Shown piece after piece: positions 48,004 to 57,413 of a stretch of DNA of 64,000 bases. The notes beneath the pieces are model-generated. The model did no database searches. It was not told the origin of the DNA and saw only the letters and a program-made list of their open reading frames with translations. The translations under genes were made by a program, and so were the position numbers. Position 1 is the first letter of the stretch. Each line of letters begins with the position of its first letter. Origin of the DNA: CAWFLT01 sp963816795 (GTDB taxonomy: Bacteria > Acidobacteriota > Vicinamibacteria > Vicinamibacterales > SCN-69-37); assembly GCA_963816795.1 (NCBI GenBank), contig CAWFLT010000017.1, positions 372,001-436,000 of the forward strand, given 5' to 3'.

Positions 48004-50659
48004 CTGTCCGCCGTCTTCACGACGAACAGCCCCTGCTCGATGCTGCTCACGATGATCGTGCCGCTCTTGAAGAACGGATAGACGCTCCAGGCGCCGTTGA
48101 AGCCGGCGGTGTTCGGGTGGAACGGCGCGGTGTCGAAGTACGCGATCTCCTTCGGGTTGACCGGATCCTTGATGGTGAGCACGCGCAGGCCGGCGCGGTA
48201 GTTCGCCTGATACATCAGGTCGCCCTTGATGTACAGGTTGTGATCGGACGCCGCGGTCGTCGCCCATGTGCTCCTTGACGAGCCGCGGGTTCTCGAGATC
48301 CGAGAGGTCCCAGATCAGCGTCCGCGTCTTCTGGATGTTGCCGCGGCCCTCGTCGAGCTCGTCGTTCACGTAGAAGTAACTTCTGCTCCTCGTCGAACCA
48401 GCCCTGGTGCGTGTAGCCGACGTTCGGATAGGCCGCGCGCGAGATGAACTTCGGATTCGTCTTGTCGGTGACGTCCGCGAGGCTGATCGCCGTTTCGTTC
48501 GAGCCGACGCAGATCTCGCGGCCCTTGTAGCGCTTGTCCGGGCCCTTGTATTGACGCACATGCGCGTCGTGCGAGTAGCCGGTGCCGGCGCGCCCGGTTC
48601 CGGTGTCGGCGAAGCAGCCGACGAACTTCGGGTTCTTCGGCTCGCGGATGTCGATCATGTGGAGGCCGCCGCCGCAGGTCGTGCCGCCGGCGCTCGATCC
48701 CACCGGATAGCCGAAGCCGCTCTCCTCGTTGATGACCATGTTGTGCACGCTGTTGACGTCGCGGTAGATCGAAGTCGGCCTGCGACCTTCTGCGGCAGGC
48801 CGTTCGGCTGCGGCTTCATCGTGCGCAGCCGCGTGAGGTCGAAGATCTGGATGCCGTGCGGGCCGGCGCCGTCCGACACGATGAACGCGTGATCCTTGTA
48901 GACCTTGATCTCGCGCCACGCGCTCGGCCGCGCGCCGTCGGTGAGCGGCAGATCGGCGACCGACGCGCGGCTGCGTCGGATTCGTGATGTCCACGAACGT
49001 CGTGCCGTCGCGGCGGCCGAGGATCGCCCATTCCTGCTTGGTCTGCGGATCGGTCCAGCCCCAGATGCTGCTGATCGGGATGTAGTGGCCGTCGTGCGAT
49101 GAGTCGCGACGGCGGCAGGAACGACAGCAGGTCCGCGGCGCCGCACTCGAACATCTCGACCTTGCCGGTCGTCGTGCTGCAGCGGCGCTCGCCGCCGGTG
49201 AACGCCGGCAGTTCGTCGAGCGGCGTCGTGATCATCGGCTGCTCGCGCCAGGCGCCGAACGCGTCGCGCTCGTAGATGAAGAGGCCGCCGCCGCAGCGGT
49301 TCGCGCCGGTGGCGCCGACGGCGGCGACGTTGCCGCGCATCGAGATCGACGACGCCGGCGGCCGCCGGATCCGTCCAGCTCGGCCCGAGCAGCTGCAGGC
49401 CGTCGATCTGGAAGCCGGTCGCGCTGCCCGGGAAGACGAACACGCGGCCCGGCCCGCCGGCGCCCGGCGCGCCGACCCAGACTTCGCGTTCGTCGGCGGC
49501 GAGCGCGGCGGCAAAGCGATCGCCGCGTCCGCCGGCCGGCGCCGCGAGCCGCGCCATTTCCGTCCAGGCGAAGTTGCCGCCGCGCGGCCGCGGCTGCCGC
49601 GGCCGGCGGCGGGCCGGCGTTCGCGCCGGCCGCCGCGGCGCCCGCGCCGCGCCCGCGTCCGCCCTGCGTCACTTTTCGGAAGACATAGACGGCGCCGTAC
49701 CCGCCGGCATCGCCGGGCGCGGCGACGACCGCCTGATCACCGGTCGCCGAGATCGCCGCGCCGAACATCTCGTTGCCCTGCACGCCGACCGGCGCGAACG
49801 TGCGCTGCGTCGTCCACGCGCCATCGGCGCCGAGTCCGAACTCGTGCACGACGCCGGCGCGATTCGCCTCGCCGCTCGCGCCGATGAGCGCCGTCGTGCC
49901 GCTGAGCGCGATCGACGAGCCGAAGTTGTCGCCGGCGCGCGTCGCCGCGTCTGCGGATTGCGAGCGTCGAGTGAAACGCGTAGCGGCCGTTCGCGTCGCG
50001 CTTGAACGCAAAGACGGCGCCGGCCGGCTGCGGGCCGGTGTCGCCACGGCCGCGCCCGCCAGCCTGACCGCCGCCGCGTCCGCGCCCGCCGCCAGGCGCT
50101 TCCTTGCCGACGAGCAGCCATTCGCCCGACGCGGCAATCGCGCCGAATCGCAGCGGCCGGCGGCGCCGGTGCGCCAGCCGCAGCCGGAGCTGCCCCGCGG
50201 CTGCGGGTTCAGCGGTCGTGGCCGCCGCAGGTGGCGCCGCGGGAATCGCGGCGGCCGGCACGTCCGTCACCGCCACGGTCGATCGCGAACGTCCACGCGC
50301 CAGCCTGCTTGGTGAACACGTGCACGGCGGCGGCGCCGGCGCCGACGAACAGCCGGTCGCCATCCTGCGCCAGCGACGTGCCGAATCCATCGCCGACCGC
50401 GGCATTCGGCGCCGTCAGCGTCGCCGCTTCCTGCCAGGCTGCGCCCGCTCTTGCGATACACGTAGACCATGCCGGGCCGGAACTGATTGGCCGCCTCGCC
50501 GGCGAAGACCTCGCCGTCGCCGACGAGCACGACGCCGCCGAAACCGGCAAGCGGCGCCTCGGCGGGCGTCGTCACGGATGGCGACGACTGCACGCGGCCC
50601 GCGAACGCTCCGATGGCAAGCGCCGCGCTGCATAACAGCACGCGGTGCGAAGAACGCAT
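48000..50659 (-). CDS. Choice-of-anchor B family protein with N-terminal FG-GAP-like propeller, many frameshifts
   Basis: About 885 residues. Signal peptide RVLLCSAALAIGAFAG; the N-terminal half has FG-GAP-like blades (FGGVVLVGDGEVFAGEA, GDNFGSSIALSGTTALIGAS, GNEMFGAAISATGDQAVVAA) separated by Gly/Arg-rich stretches. The C-terminal half is a typical LVIVD/choice-of-anchor-B region: HNMVINEESGFGYPVG, CGGGLHMIDIREPKNPKFVG, GREICVGSNETAISLADVTD, VGYTHQGWFDEEQ, YQANYRAGLRVLTIKDP, FNGAWSVYPFFKSGTIIVSS. ATG 50659 has AGGAGAG 4 bases upstream. It is the first gene of the propeller operon. The anchor suggests surface attachment. Confidence 0.82.
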
Positions 50660-50788
50660 GAGACTCTCCTTATGAACGCGACGTGCAACCAGGGTGAACT
50701 GGAGTCTAGCGCGGTTTGCCAGGAGCTGGATCCGGCAGGGACCGGGGGACGAAATCCCGGTACGAGGTGCTACCATCCAGTGATAGCT

Positions 50789-51133
50789 ATGGCAACACCT
50801 TCGACCGATCGCGGTGACTTCGTTCTCAAAGGCGATCCGATTTCACGCGACCTCATCGACAGCTTCATCAAGTCGCTCGATCAAACGCCAGGGCCCCGGC
50901 ACGTCCGCTGCCCGCACTGCGCCTGGGAGCCGGCCGAGTGGAGCCGCTGGACCTGCGTCGACACGGAACATCCCGAGTTCTTCCGCGGCGGTTGCGGCAC
51001 GGTCTGGCACACCTTCCAGACCGCGGGCTGCTGTCCCGGATGCGATCACCACTGGATCTGGACCGCCTGCCTCCAGTGCGCGAACTGGTCGCTGCACGAA
51101 GATTGGTACGTGACCGACGAGGAAGCGCGCTGA
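50789..51133 (+). CDS. Zinc-ribbon protein of unknown function
   Basis: 114 residues. Cysteine pairs RCPHCAWEP, GGCGTVWHTF, CCPGCDHHW and CLQCANWS suggest two zinc-binding sites. No signal peptide. Its stop is 5 bases before the GTG of the DUF898 gene, so the two are probably one transcript. ATG 50789 is preferred over GTG 50780. Divergent from the propeller operon. Confidence 0.7.
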   Translation: MATPSTDRGDFVLKGDPISRDLIDSFIKSLDQTPGPRHVRCPHCAWEPAEWSRWTCVDTEHPEFFRGGCGTVWHTFQTAGCCPGCDHHWIWTACLQCANWSLHEDWYVTDEEAR

Positions 51134-51138
51134 CCGAC

Positions 51139-52269
51139 GTGGAGAGCGACCCCGCTTCAGAGGTCGTTCCCGCGGTCGCGCCTGCGCCGGCCGTTCCACT
51201 CGAACCTGCCGCGCCTCGCGATCCCGAGCTGCTCAGCTTCCACGGCAGTGGCCGTGAGTACTTTCGCATCTGGATCGTCAATCTCCTGCTGAGCATCGTC
51301 ACGCTCGGCATCTACTCCGCGTGGGCAAAGGTCCGGCGGCTGAACTACTTCTATCGCAACACCCGTCTTGCTGGCGCGAGCTTCGACTATCACGCCAGTC
51401 CGATCGCCATTCTCAAAGGACGCATCGCCGCCGCGCTGCTGTTCGGGGGCTACACGGTGGCCGGCGCGGTGAGTCCGCTCTTTGGCCTCGCGGCGGCAGC
51501 GGTCGTCGGCCTCGCCCTGCCATGGATGTTGTCGCGATCGCTGCGGTTCCGGATGCACAACAGCAGCTATCGCGGCTTGCGCTTTCAGTTTCACGGCCCG
51601 ACCTCGTCGGCGTACTGGGTCTTTCTCGTGCTGCCCGTGCTGTCGTTCTTCACCTTCTTCACGCTCACGCCGTTCGCCCACCATCGCATGAAGCGCTACC
51701 AGCACCAGCACTCGGCGTACGGCCGCACCGGGTTCACGTTTCTGGCACCGGCCTCCGAGTTCCTGGTGACGTATCTGCTGGCGATTTCTCTGTTCGTCGG
51801 CGTTATGTTCCTGGCTTTTCTCGCGATGTTCGTCGGTATCGCGATCGCGACCGGCAGGGCGCCAGCAAACTCCGACGCGCCGCCGGAGATGTCGCCGTCG
51901 TTACTGCTGGGCATGCTGCCGTTCTTCCTCTTATACGCCTCGGGGCTGCTCGCCGTGCGGGCGCTCCTCACCGCGCGGCTGCAGAATCAGATCTGGTCGA
52001 CGATGCGGCTCGGCGATCATCGGTTTCGGTGCCGGATCAACGGCGTCAAACTGTTTGGCGTGATGTGGACGAACATCGTGGCGACGATCTTCACCCTTGG
52101 GCTGTTCACGCCCTTTGCGCAGATCCGGTATGCGCGCTTCATTGCCGCCGCGTTCACGATGTTGCCGGCGAGCGACCTCAGTGAGTTCGAGGCCAGCGAT
52201 CGACAGCGCGATGTCGGCGCCTACGGCCAGGAAGCCGCCGACTTCTTCGACTTCGAGGTCGGTTTCTGA
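51139..52269 (+). CDS. YjgN family (DUF898) membrane protein
   Basis: About 376 residues, six or seven transmembrane helices. Family blocks FHGSGREYFRIWIVNLLLSI, VTLGIYSAWAKVRRLNYFYR near the N-terminus and a repeat of the same pattern near the C-terminus (FGVMWTNIVATIFTLGLFTP). It starts at GTG 51139 just after the zinc-ribbon stop and ends overlapping the M48 start (TGATG). DUF898 and M48 proteases are a recurring pair, suggesting joint action at the inner membrane (established association, function unproven). Confidence 0.9.
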   Translation: MESDPASEVVPAVAPAPAVPLEPAAPRDPELLSFHGSGREYFRIWIVNLLLSIVTLGIYSAWAKVRRLNYFYRNTRLAGASFDYHASPIAILKGRIAAALLFGGYTVAGAVSPLFGLAAAAVVGLALPWMLSRSLRFRMHNSSYRGLRFQFHGPTSSAYWVFLVLPVLSFFTFFTLTPFAHHRMKRYQHQHSAYGRTGFTFLAPASEFLVTYLLAISLFVGVMFLAFLAMFVGIAIATGRAPANSDAPPEMSPSLLLGMLPFFLLYASGLLAVRALLTARLQNQIWSTMRLGDHRFRCRINGVKLFGVMWTNIVATIFTLGLFTPFAQIRYARFIAAAFTMLPASDLSEFEASDRQRDVGAYGQEAADFFDFEVGF

Positions 52270-53276
52270 TGAGCGTACCGGCCACGTATTTCGACGGCCA
52301 CACCGCGCGCGCCCATCCGGTGACGCTCGACCTCAGCGCCGGGCGCCTGACGGTGGAGGGCGCCGCCATCGCGCGCGACGAGACCATCGACGCGGTCGAA
52401 ATCACCGACGAGATCGGCCTGACCCCGCGCCTGGTCCGGTTCTCGGACGGCGCCTTCTGCGAAGTGACCGACGTCGCGGCGCTCGGCGTGATCCTCGAGC
52501 GGCAGGGCATCGCGCGCAGCGCCGTGTCACAGTGGGAAGGCCGTCGCGGGTGGATCGCGACCGCCATCGTGCTCTTTCTCGTCACGCTCGGCGTCGCCTA
52601 TCGCTACGGCGTGCCGGCCTTTGCGCACACGGTGGCGATGAATCTGCCGGGGCCCGCCGTGGAGTTGATCGGGACGCACACGCTCGACATCCTCGACCGG
52701 ACGGTCTTCGCGCCGTCCACGATTCCACTCGCCCGGCAGGGCGAGATCATCGCGGCGTTCGGCCGATTGCGGTTGCCCGACGGGACCACGCCGTCCTATC
52801 CCATTCTGTTTCGCCGAAGTGAGGCGGTCGGCGCCAACGCGCTCGCTCTGCCCTCCGGGGTGATCATCGTCACCGACGGATTGGTCGAACTGGCGAAAGA
52901 CGATCGCGAGATTCTGGGTGTGTTGTCGCACGAGGCGGGTCACGTGGAGCAGCGCCACGGGCTGCGGCAACTGCTGCAGAACTCGATCGTCACGCTGGTC
53001 GTCGCCGGTTACCTCGGCGACGTCGGCGGTCTCGTCGCGACCGCGCCGACCGTGCTGCTTCAGGCGAAGTACTCGCGCGACTTCGAGCGCGAAGCCGATG
53101 GTTATGCGGTGGAGGTCCTGAGAAGCAACGGCATCCCGCTCGGCCACCTCGCGGACATCCTCGAGCGTTTCGCCGCACAGCAGCCGTCGCACGCGTCGCC
53201 CCATCTGCCGATGTCTGACTACCTGTCGACGCATCCGGCCACGGCCGAACGGTTGCGGCTGTTGCGCGGGCAGTAG
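52269..53276 (+). CDS. M48 family membrane metallopeptidase
   Basis: 335 residues. An N-terminal cytosolic beta domain (VTLDLSAGRLTVEGAAI, residues 1-85), one transmembrane helix (GWIATAIVLFLVTLGVAY), then the protease domain with zinc motif SHEAGHVEQRH and third ligand in FEREADGYAVEVL. It belongs to the HtpX/LoiP-like M48 group and probably degrades membrane or periplasmic proteins. Translationally coupled to DUF898 upstream. Confidence 0.92.
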   Translation: MSVPATYFDGHTARAHPVTLDLSAGRLTVEGAAIARDETIDAVEITDEIGLTPRLVRFSDGAFCEVTDVAALGVILERQGIARSAVSQWEGRRGWIATAIVLFLVTLGVAYRYGVPAFAHTVAMNLPGPAVELIGTHTLDILDRTVFAPSTIPLARQGEIIAAFGRLRLPDGTTPSYPILFRRSEAVGANALALPSGVIIVTDGLVELAKDDREILGVLSHEAGHVEQRHGLRQLLQNSIVTLVVAGYLGDVGGLVATAPTVLLQAKYSRDFEREADGYAVEVLRSNGIPLGHLADILERFAAQQPSHASPHLPMSDYLSTHPATAERLRLLRGQ

Positions 53277-53291
53277 CTCCGTGAAGAGGGG

Positions 53292-53480
53292 CTAATCGTG
53301 AGTCACGGTCGGCTTACCTGATCCGACGGCCATCATGATGCCGAGACCTATCGCGATCACCAGACCGATGCCGATCCAGGCCGGCGCCACGCGGTCGAGC
53401 ACGCCGGCTCGCCACAGACCGAGAACGACGCCAATCACGAGCACCACGTAGCCGATCAGGTACATGTTGATGAAGCGCAC
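53292..53480 (-). CDS. Small two-helix membrane protein
   Basis: 62 residues starting at GTG 53480 with GAGGAGG 8 bases upstream: RFINMYLIGYVVLVIGVVLG, then a second helix WIGIGLVIAIGLGIMMAVGS and a short polar tail. Unknown function; converges on the M48 gene. Confidence 0.7.
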   Translation of the reverse strand: MRFINMYLIGYVVLVIGVVLGLWRAGVLDRVAPAWIGIGLVIAIGLGIMMAVGSGKPTVTHD

Positions 53481-53707
53481 GATGTCCCCTCCTCGCGTGC
53501 GCAAGCGCACGGGAGTGGGACCTGCAACGAGCGTACCCGTCTGGTTCGCGGTCAGTGTTTGCTGTCAGGGATGAGGATGACCGAGCGTGGCTAATTGCCA
53601 GGCTCAAGGTGACCCACCCTTTGCCCTGCTTCACGTGCTTCGCTGTCGCTTTCTTCACGACCTTCACGTTGAGCTTTTTGGGGCAGCGTCCGCAATCCGG
53701 GTCGTCG
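53481..53707. other. Intergenic region between two minus-strand genes
   Basis: Contains a CTTCACG-type iteration (53630-53680) related to the GAAG/CTTC repeats. No convincing gene or terminator is seen. Confidence 0.4.
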
Positions 53708-54909
53708 TCAGCGGTCGAGAACCGCCCGATAGTACTCCTCGTACAGCGGCACGATCGCGTCGGTGCAGAAGCGCGTGCGTACGGCGATGGCGCCGCGAAC
53801 GCGATCCGTTCGTGCCTGGCCGCGTCCATCAGTACGTTCGACGCCACGCTCGGCCATCCCATCGAGATCGGCCGGCTCGCACAGGAACCCCGTCGTCCCC
53901 GTCGTCGATGACTTCAGGCAGGCCGCCGACGCGCGACGCCACCACCGGCACTTCACATGCCATCGCTTCGAGCGCCGCCATGCCGAAACTTTCCTGAGCC
54001 GACGGGAGCAGGAACAGATCGGCGCACGACAGCCACGACACGAGATCCTGGCGTTCACCGGCAAACATCACCGCCTCGGTCACCCCTTCGTCGTGGACGC
54101 GCTGCTCCAGTGCCGCGCGTTCAGGTCCGTCACCGACGAGTACGAGCCGCGCCGGAACGTGCCGCCGGATCCGCAGGAACACGTCCAGCACGGCATCGAG
54201 CCGCTTGACCGGCCGGAAGTTCGAGACGTGCATCACGACGCGCTCGCCGGCCGGCGCCAGCTCGCCTCTCAGCGCGGCGTCCGGCCGCCGGCGATATTGC
54301 TCGCAGTCGAGAAAGTTCGGGATGACGGCAATCTCGCGGCGAATGCCGAGCGCCGCGATCGTGTCGCGTTTCAGGCTCTCGGACACGGCCGTCACGCCGT
54401 GCGACTGTTCGATCGAGAACGCGACGACGCGTTGATACGACGGGTCGCTCCCGACCAGCGTGATGTCCGTGCCATGGAGCGTCGTCACGGTCCGGAGCCG
54501 TTCGAGACCGCCGTCTTCCTCAGTGCGAAATGGAGCCCCACCCCATTTCGCTTCGACCTCCGCGCGCTCCGCACCGCGCTCCGGTCCTGGCTGAGCATTT
54601 GAGCGGCGAGATAGGCGGCCGTCGCATGCGGGACCGCGTAGTGTGCGTGCACGACATCGAGCGTCGATCGCAGGCGACGCGCACGATCGATGTGGCCAGG
54701 GCCAGCAGGTACTGCGGCTCGCGGAACAGCGGGTAGGCAGGAGTGTCGACGCGCTCGAAGAACAGGCCAGGCACTTCGCGCCATCGGAACGGCACTTCGC
54801 TCGAGAGCAGGTGCACCTGATGACCTCGCAACGCGAGCGCGTGGGCCAGTTCCGTGGCCACGACGCCGCTGCCTCCGACGGAGGCGTAACAGACGATGCC
54901 GATCCTCAT
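53708..54909 (-). CDS. bshA: N-acetyl-alpha-D-glucosaminyl L-malate synthase, three or so frameshifts
   Basis: GT4 glycosyltransferase that makes GlcNAc-malate, the first step of bacillithiol synthesis. N-terminus MRIGIVCYASVGGSGVVATE, then HVHLLSSEVPFR-type sequence, VVHAHYAVPHATAAYLAAQM, TTLHGTDITLVGSDPSYQ, AVIPNFLDCEQYR, SNFRPVKRLDAVLDVF and SAQESFGMAALEAMACEVPV, all standard for BshA. Indels lie near 53895, 54490 and 54690. A roughly 38-residue charged insertion before TTLHGTD coincides with a palindromic repeat. ATG 54909 overlaps the bshB1 stop (ATGA). Confidence 0.92.
54525..54551 (-). repeat. Palindromic element inside bshA (possible copy 6)
   Basis: Arms GCGAAATGG and CCATTTCGC around a core GGGGTGGGGCTCC. 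Similar in core to the GC-rich family. It lies in the extra loop of BshA between AAQML and TTLHGTD. Confidence 0.65.
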
Positions 54910-55611
54910 GGCAGGTCGCGCAGCAGCGACGTCCGCTGAACCGGCTCGCGGACGACGAGGCCTTCGGCAAACGCCACCCCCGCCAACGCGCCGAAGTGCG
55001 CGTCGCGGCTTTCGATGAGCTGGCGGAATGTCGACGCGGTCAGGCGAGTGCCGACGGCGCCCTCTCCGGCCGGGGCGAACTGACTGCGGAAGCAGGCGAG
55101 CGCCGCGCGCTTGGTCTCGTAGTGTGAGGACACGTCAATCACGAACGACGGCGGCACCGAGTCGTTGATGAAGTAGTAGCAGATCCACTCGGGCCGCCAG
55201 GGTTCCTGGTCCGTCTCGTATCGGCGTAGACCGCTCGTGAACGTCGCCGCCGTCAGCACCGCGCTTGCCGCGACGTGGTCCGGATGCCGATCCTGCCAGT
55301 GCGGCACGGCGATCGCCCGGGGCCGGTGACGGCGGATGAAATCGACGGCCGACCGGATGATCTCGGGCCGTTTCTCGATGCCGCCATCGGGCCAGCCCAA
55401 GTGTCTCGCGCCAGCGGGCGCCGAGCACGCGCGCGGCCTCGAGCCCTTCCGCCAGCCGTTCGGCCGGCGTCCCGTTGCTGCCCAGTTCGCCGGCCGTGAG
55501 GTCGCACAAGCCGACAGACCGGCCCTCTGCGGCGTGTCGGGCCACGGTCCCGCCGAGGCCGATTTCAATATCGTCAGGATGCGGACCGAAGACAATGAGA
55601 TCGACAGACAT
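54906..55611 (-). CDS. bshB1: Bacillithiol biosynthesis deacetylase, one frameshift
   Basis: PIG-L/LmbE-fold zinc deacetylase that converts GlcNAc-malate to GlcN-malate. Motifs: zinc site FGPHPDDIEIGLGGTVARHA, DLTAGELGSNGTPAER, PHWQDRHPDHVAAS and FRSQF, the last characteristic of BshB1. An indel at about 55395 lies between RETLGLA and WPDGGIEKRPEI. It is followed directly by bshA with a 4-base overlap. bshC, for the final cysteine addition, is not in the window. Confidence 0.92.
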
Positions 55612-55711
55612 CGCTTCGACTCTATAGCCGTTTTCACGTTGGTGTCGCGGTTGAAAAACGCGGGTCTTGTGTGTAGTGCCAGCCGCGGGGAATGATCGGC
55701 GAGAGGATCCC

Positions 55712-56297
55712 ATGTCCAGCCTCAGAACGGTTGCCGGCGGTGTCGTCGCGATCGCGCTCCTCGCGAGTGCGCGTGTGCCTGCCGCGTCCGGAGACGCGGC
55801 CGGTTCGCAGATCGGCGCCGGGTTTTCCTCCCGCTGGGCCGATGGCGAGACGTGGACGCGCTATCACGAGCACATCGATCGCACCGAAGTCGGGCTTGGC
55901 CTCGTGCCGTCGGGCAAGGGAGGCACCGCGCTCGATCTCCTTCGCGGCGCAGTGGACCGGGCGCATGCCGGTCGGCGGCCCCAAAGAGATCCTCGTCTTC
56001 GCCGCGCCGCCGGCCAACGTCGACCCGAATCTGCTCAGGACTGCCGGGCTCGTCCTGGTCGTCGACGTGAAGTTGCCGCGCCAGGCGGTGTTCGACTGGA
56101 CGCCGCGCCTCGCCGTCGATCAACCTGGCCCGGGCGGCCAGCCGACCACCGGCATCGCGAAGATCAACCAGGCGGAGCTCGCACGCCTCGGGAGCGCGAC
56201 CACGCTCAGCGCTACCATCTTTGCCATCGACGTCGAGTTCAAGACGGCGCAGCGGCAGGCGTTGCGCAACTTCGCCGAGAAAATCTCCAGCCGATAA
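55712..56297 (+). CDS. Exported protein of unknown function, one frameshift
   Basis: About 194 residues. Signal peptide LRTVAGGVVAIALLASARVP; SSRWADGETWTRYHEHIDRT; after an indel at about 55940, GRMPVGGPKEILVFAAPPAN, VDVKLPRQAVFDWTPRLAV, TTLSATIFAIDVEFKTAQRQ. No known domain. Divergent from bshB1; the hydrolase gene follows immediately at its stop codon. Confidence 0.7.
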
Positions 56298-57313
56298 ATG
56301 ACGCTGCGCCGCTGGCACAAGAGCGACCCTCGCCGTCGCGTTCGCCCTGGTGGGATCCGCGGGTGCGGGCCTGGCGATCAAGACGCGCGCCGAAGCGCAT
56401 CGGCTCGTCACCAATCCCCGCGAGACGCGCTCGCTGCCGCGCGAGTTGCCGTCCGACCGCCAGCTGCCGTACGAAGAGGTGGCGGTCACGACCGCCGACG
56501 GCTTGAAGCTCGCCGGCTGGTTCGTTCCGGCGCCAGGCGGCGCGCTCGTCATCACCGTGCACGGTTACAAGGACAATCGCGGCTCGCTGCTGGGCGTGGT
56601 CGAACTGCTTCGCCGGCATGGCTTCGCCGTGCTCGACCTCTCGGTCCGCGGACACGACCGCAGCGATGGCGAGACGCTCAGTTTCGGTTTCCGCGAAATG
56701 GCCGATCTCGACGCCTGGTTCCAGTACGCGCGATCGCGCCCCGACGTCGATCCGGAGCGGATTGGCATGTTCGGCGTCTCGATGGGTGCGGCCCTGGCGA
56801 TTGAGTACTCGGCGCGCAATCCACAGGTCAAGGCGCTTGTGGCCAACTCGGCGTTCTCGTCGATCGAGGACACCGTCGAGACCAGCGTGACGTACTTCAC
56901 CGGCCTGCCGGCGTTTCCATTCGCGCCGATGATCCTCTTCTGGATGGAGCGCGAGATCGGCGTCGACTCGAAGACGATCGACGCCAAACGCTGGATTGCG
57001 ACGATCAGTCCGCGGCCGGTGCTTGCTCATGCAAGGCGGCGCGGACGTCGTCGTGTCGCCGGAAAGCGGCGCCAAGCTCTTCGAGGCTGCGCGGGAGCCG
57101 AAAGAGCTGTGGTTCGATCCTGAGGTCGGGCATGCGGAGTTCTTGAAACAGCGGCCGGCTGAGTTCGAGCGCCGCGTTGCGGAGTTCTTTGGAAAGCACC
57201 TCCGCGAGGAGCGCCCGAAAACTGGGGTCTTTCCGGAAGGCAAGACCTCAGGCCTCTCACACGGAGGCCACGGCGAGGCACGGAGTTCACGGAGTTCGGG
57301 ATCGAAACCCTAG
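56298..57313 (+). CDS. Alpha/beta hydrolase (S9/BAAT-like), two frameshifts
   Basis: N-terminal membrane anchor AVAFALVGSAGAGLAIK after an indel at about 56327, then the hydrolase: VVITVHGYKDNRGSLLGV-type oxyanion region, nucleophile elbow GMFGVSMGAALA, Asp region QGGADVVVSPESG and His in DPEVGHAEFLKQ. A second indel is at about 57023. The final 25 residues (after PKTGVFPEG) are encoded by the CACGGAG element. It lies flush with the upstream gene, so probably one operon. Substrate unknown. Confidence 0.85.
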
Positions 57314-57365
57314 TGATCTCCGTGCGCTCCGTGTTCTGCAGCGAAGCTCTTACCCAGCTCTTCGT
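57240..57365. repeat. CACGGAG element (second well-formed copy)
   Basis: CTCACACGGAGGCCACGG and CACGGAGTTCACGGAG, then a centre TTCGGGATCGAAACCCTAG, then inverted CTCCGTGCGCTCCGTG. The centre matches that of the 20880-21039 element with few changes. It overlaps the 3' end of the hydrolase gene. Confidence 0.8.
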
Positions 57366-57413
57366 CTCTTCGCGCCAGCGTGATCTAGAATCTCTCCACC
57401 CGGAGAGACTCCT

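Noticed and set aside
44992..50659. A block of pseudogenes at 45-50.7 kb
   Set aside because: Conserved blades continue across every frame break, signal peptides and ATGA/GTGA junctions are intact, and indels elsewhere look the same.
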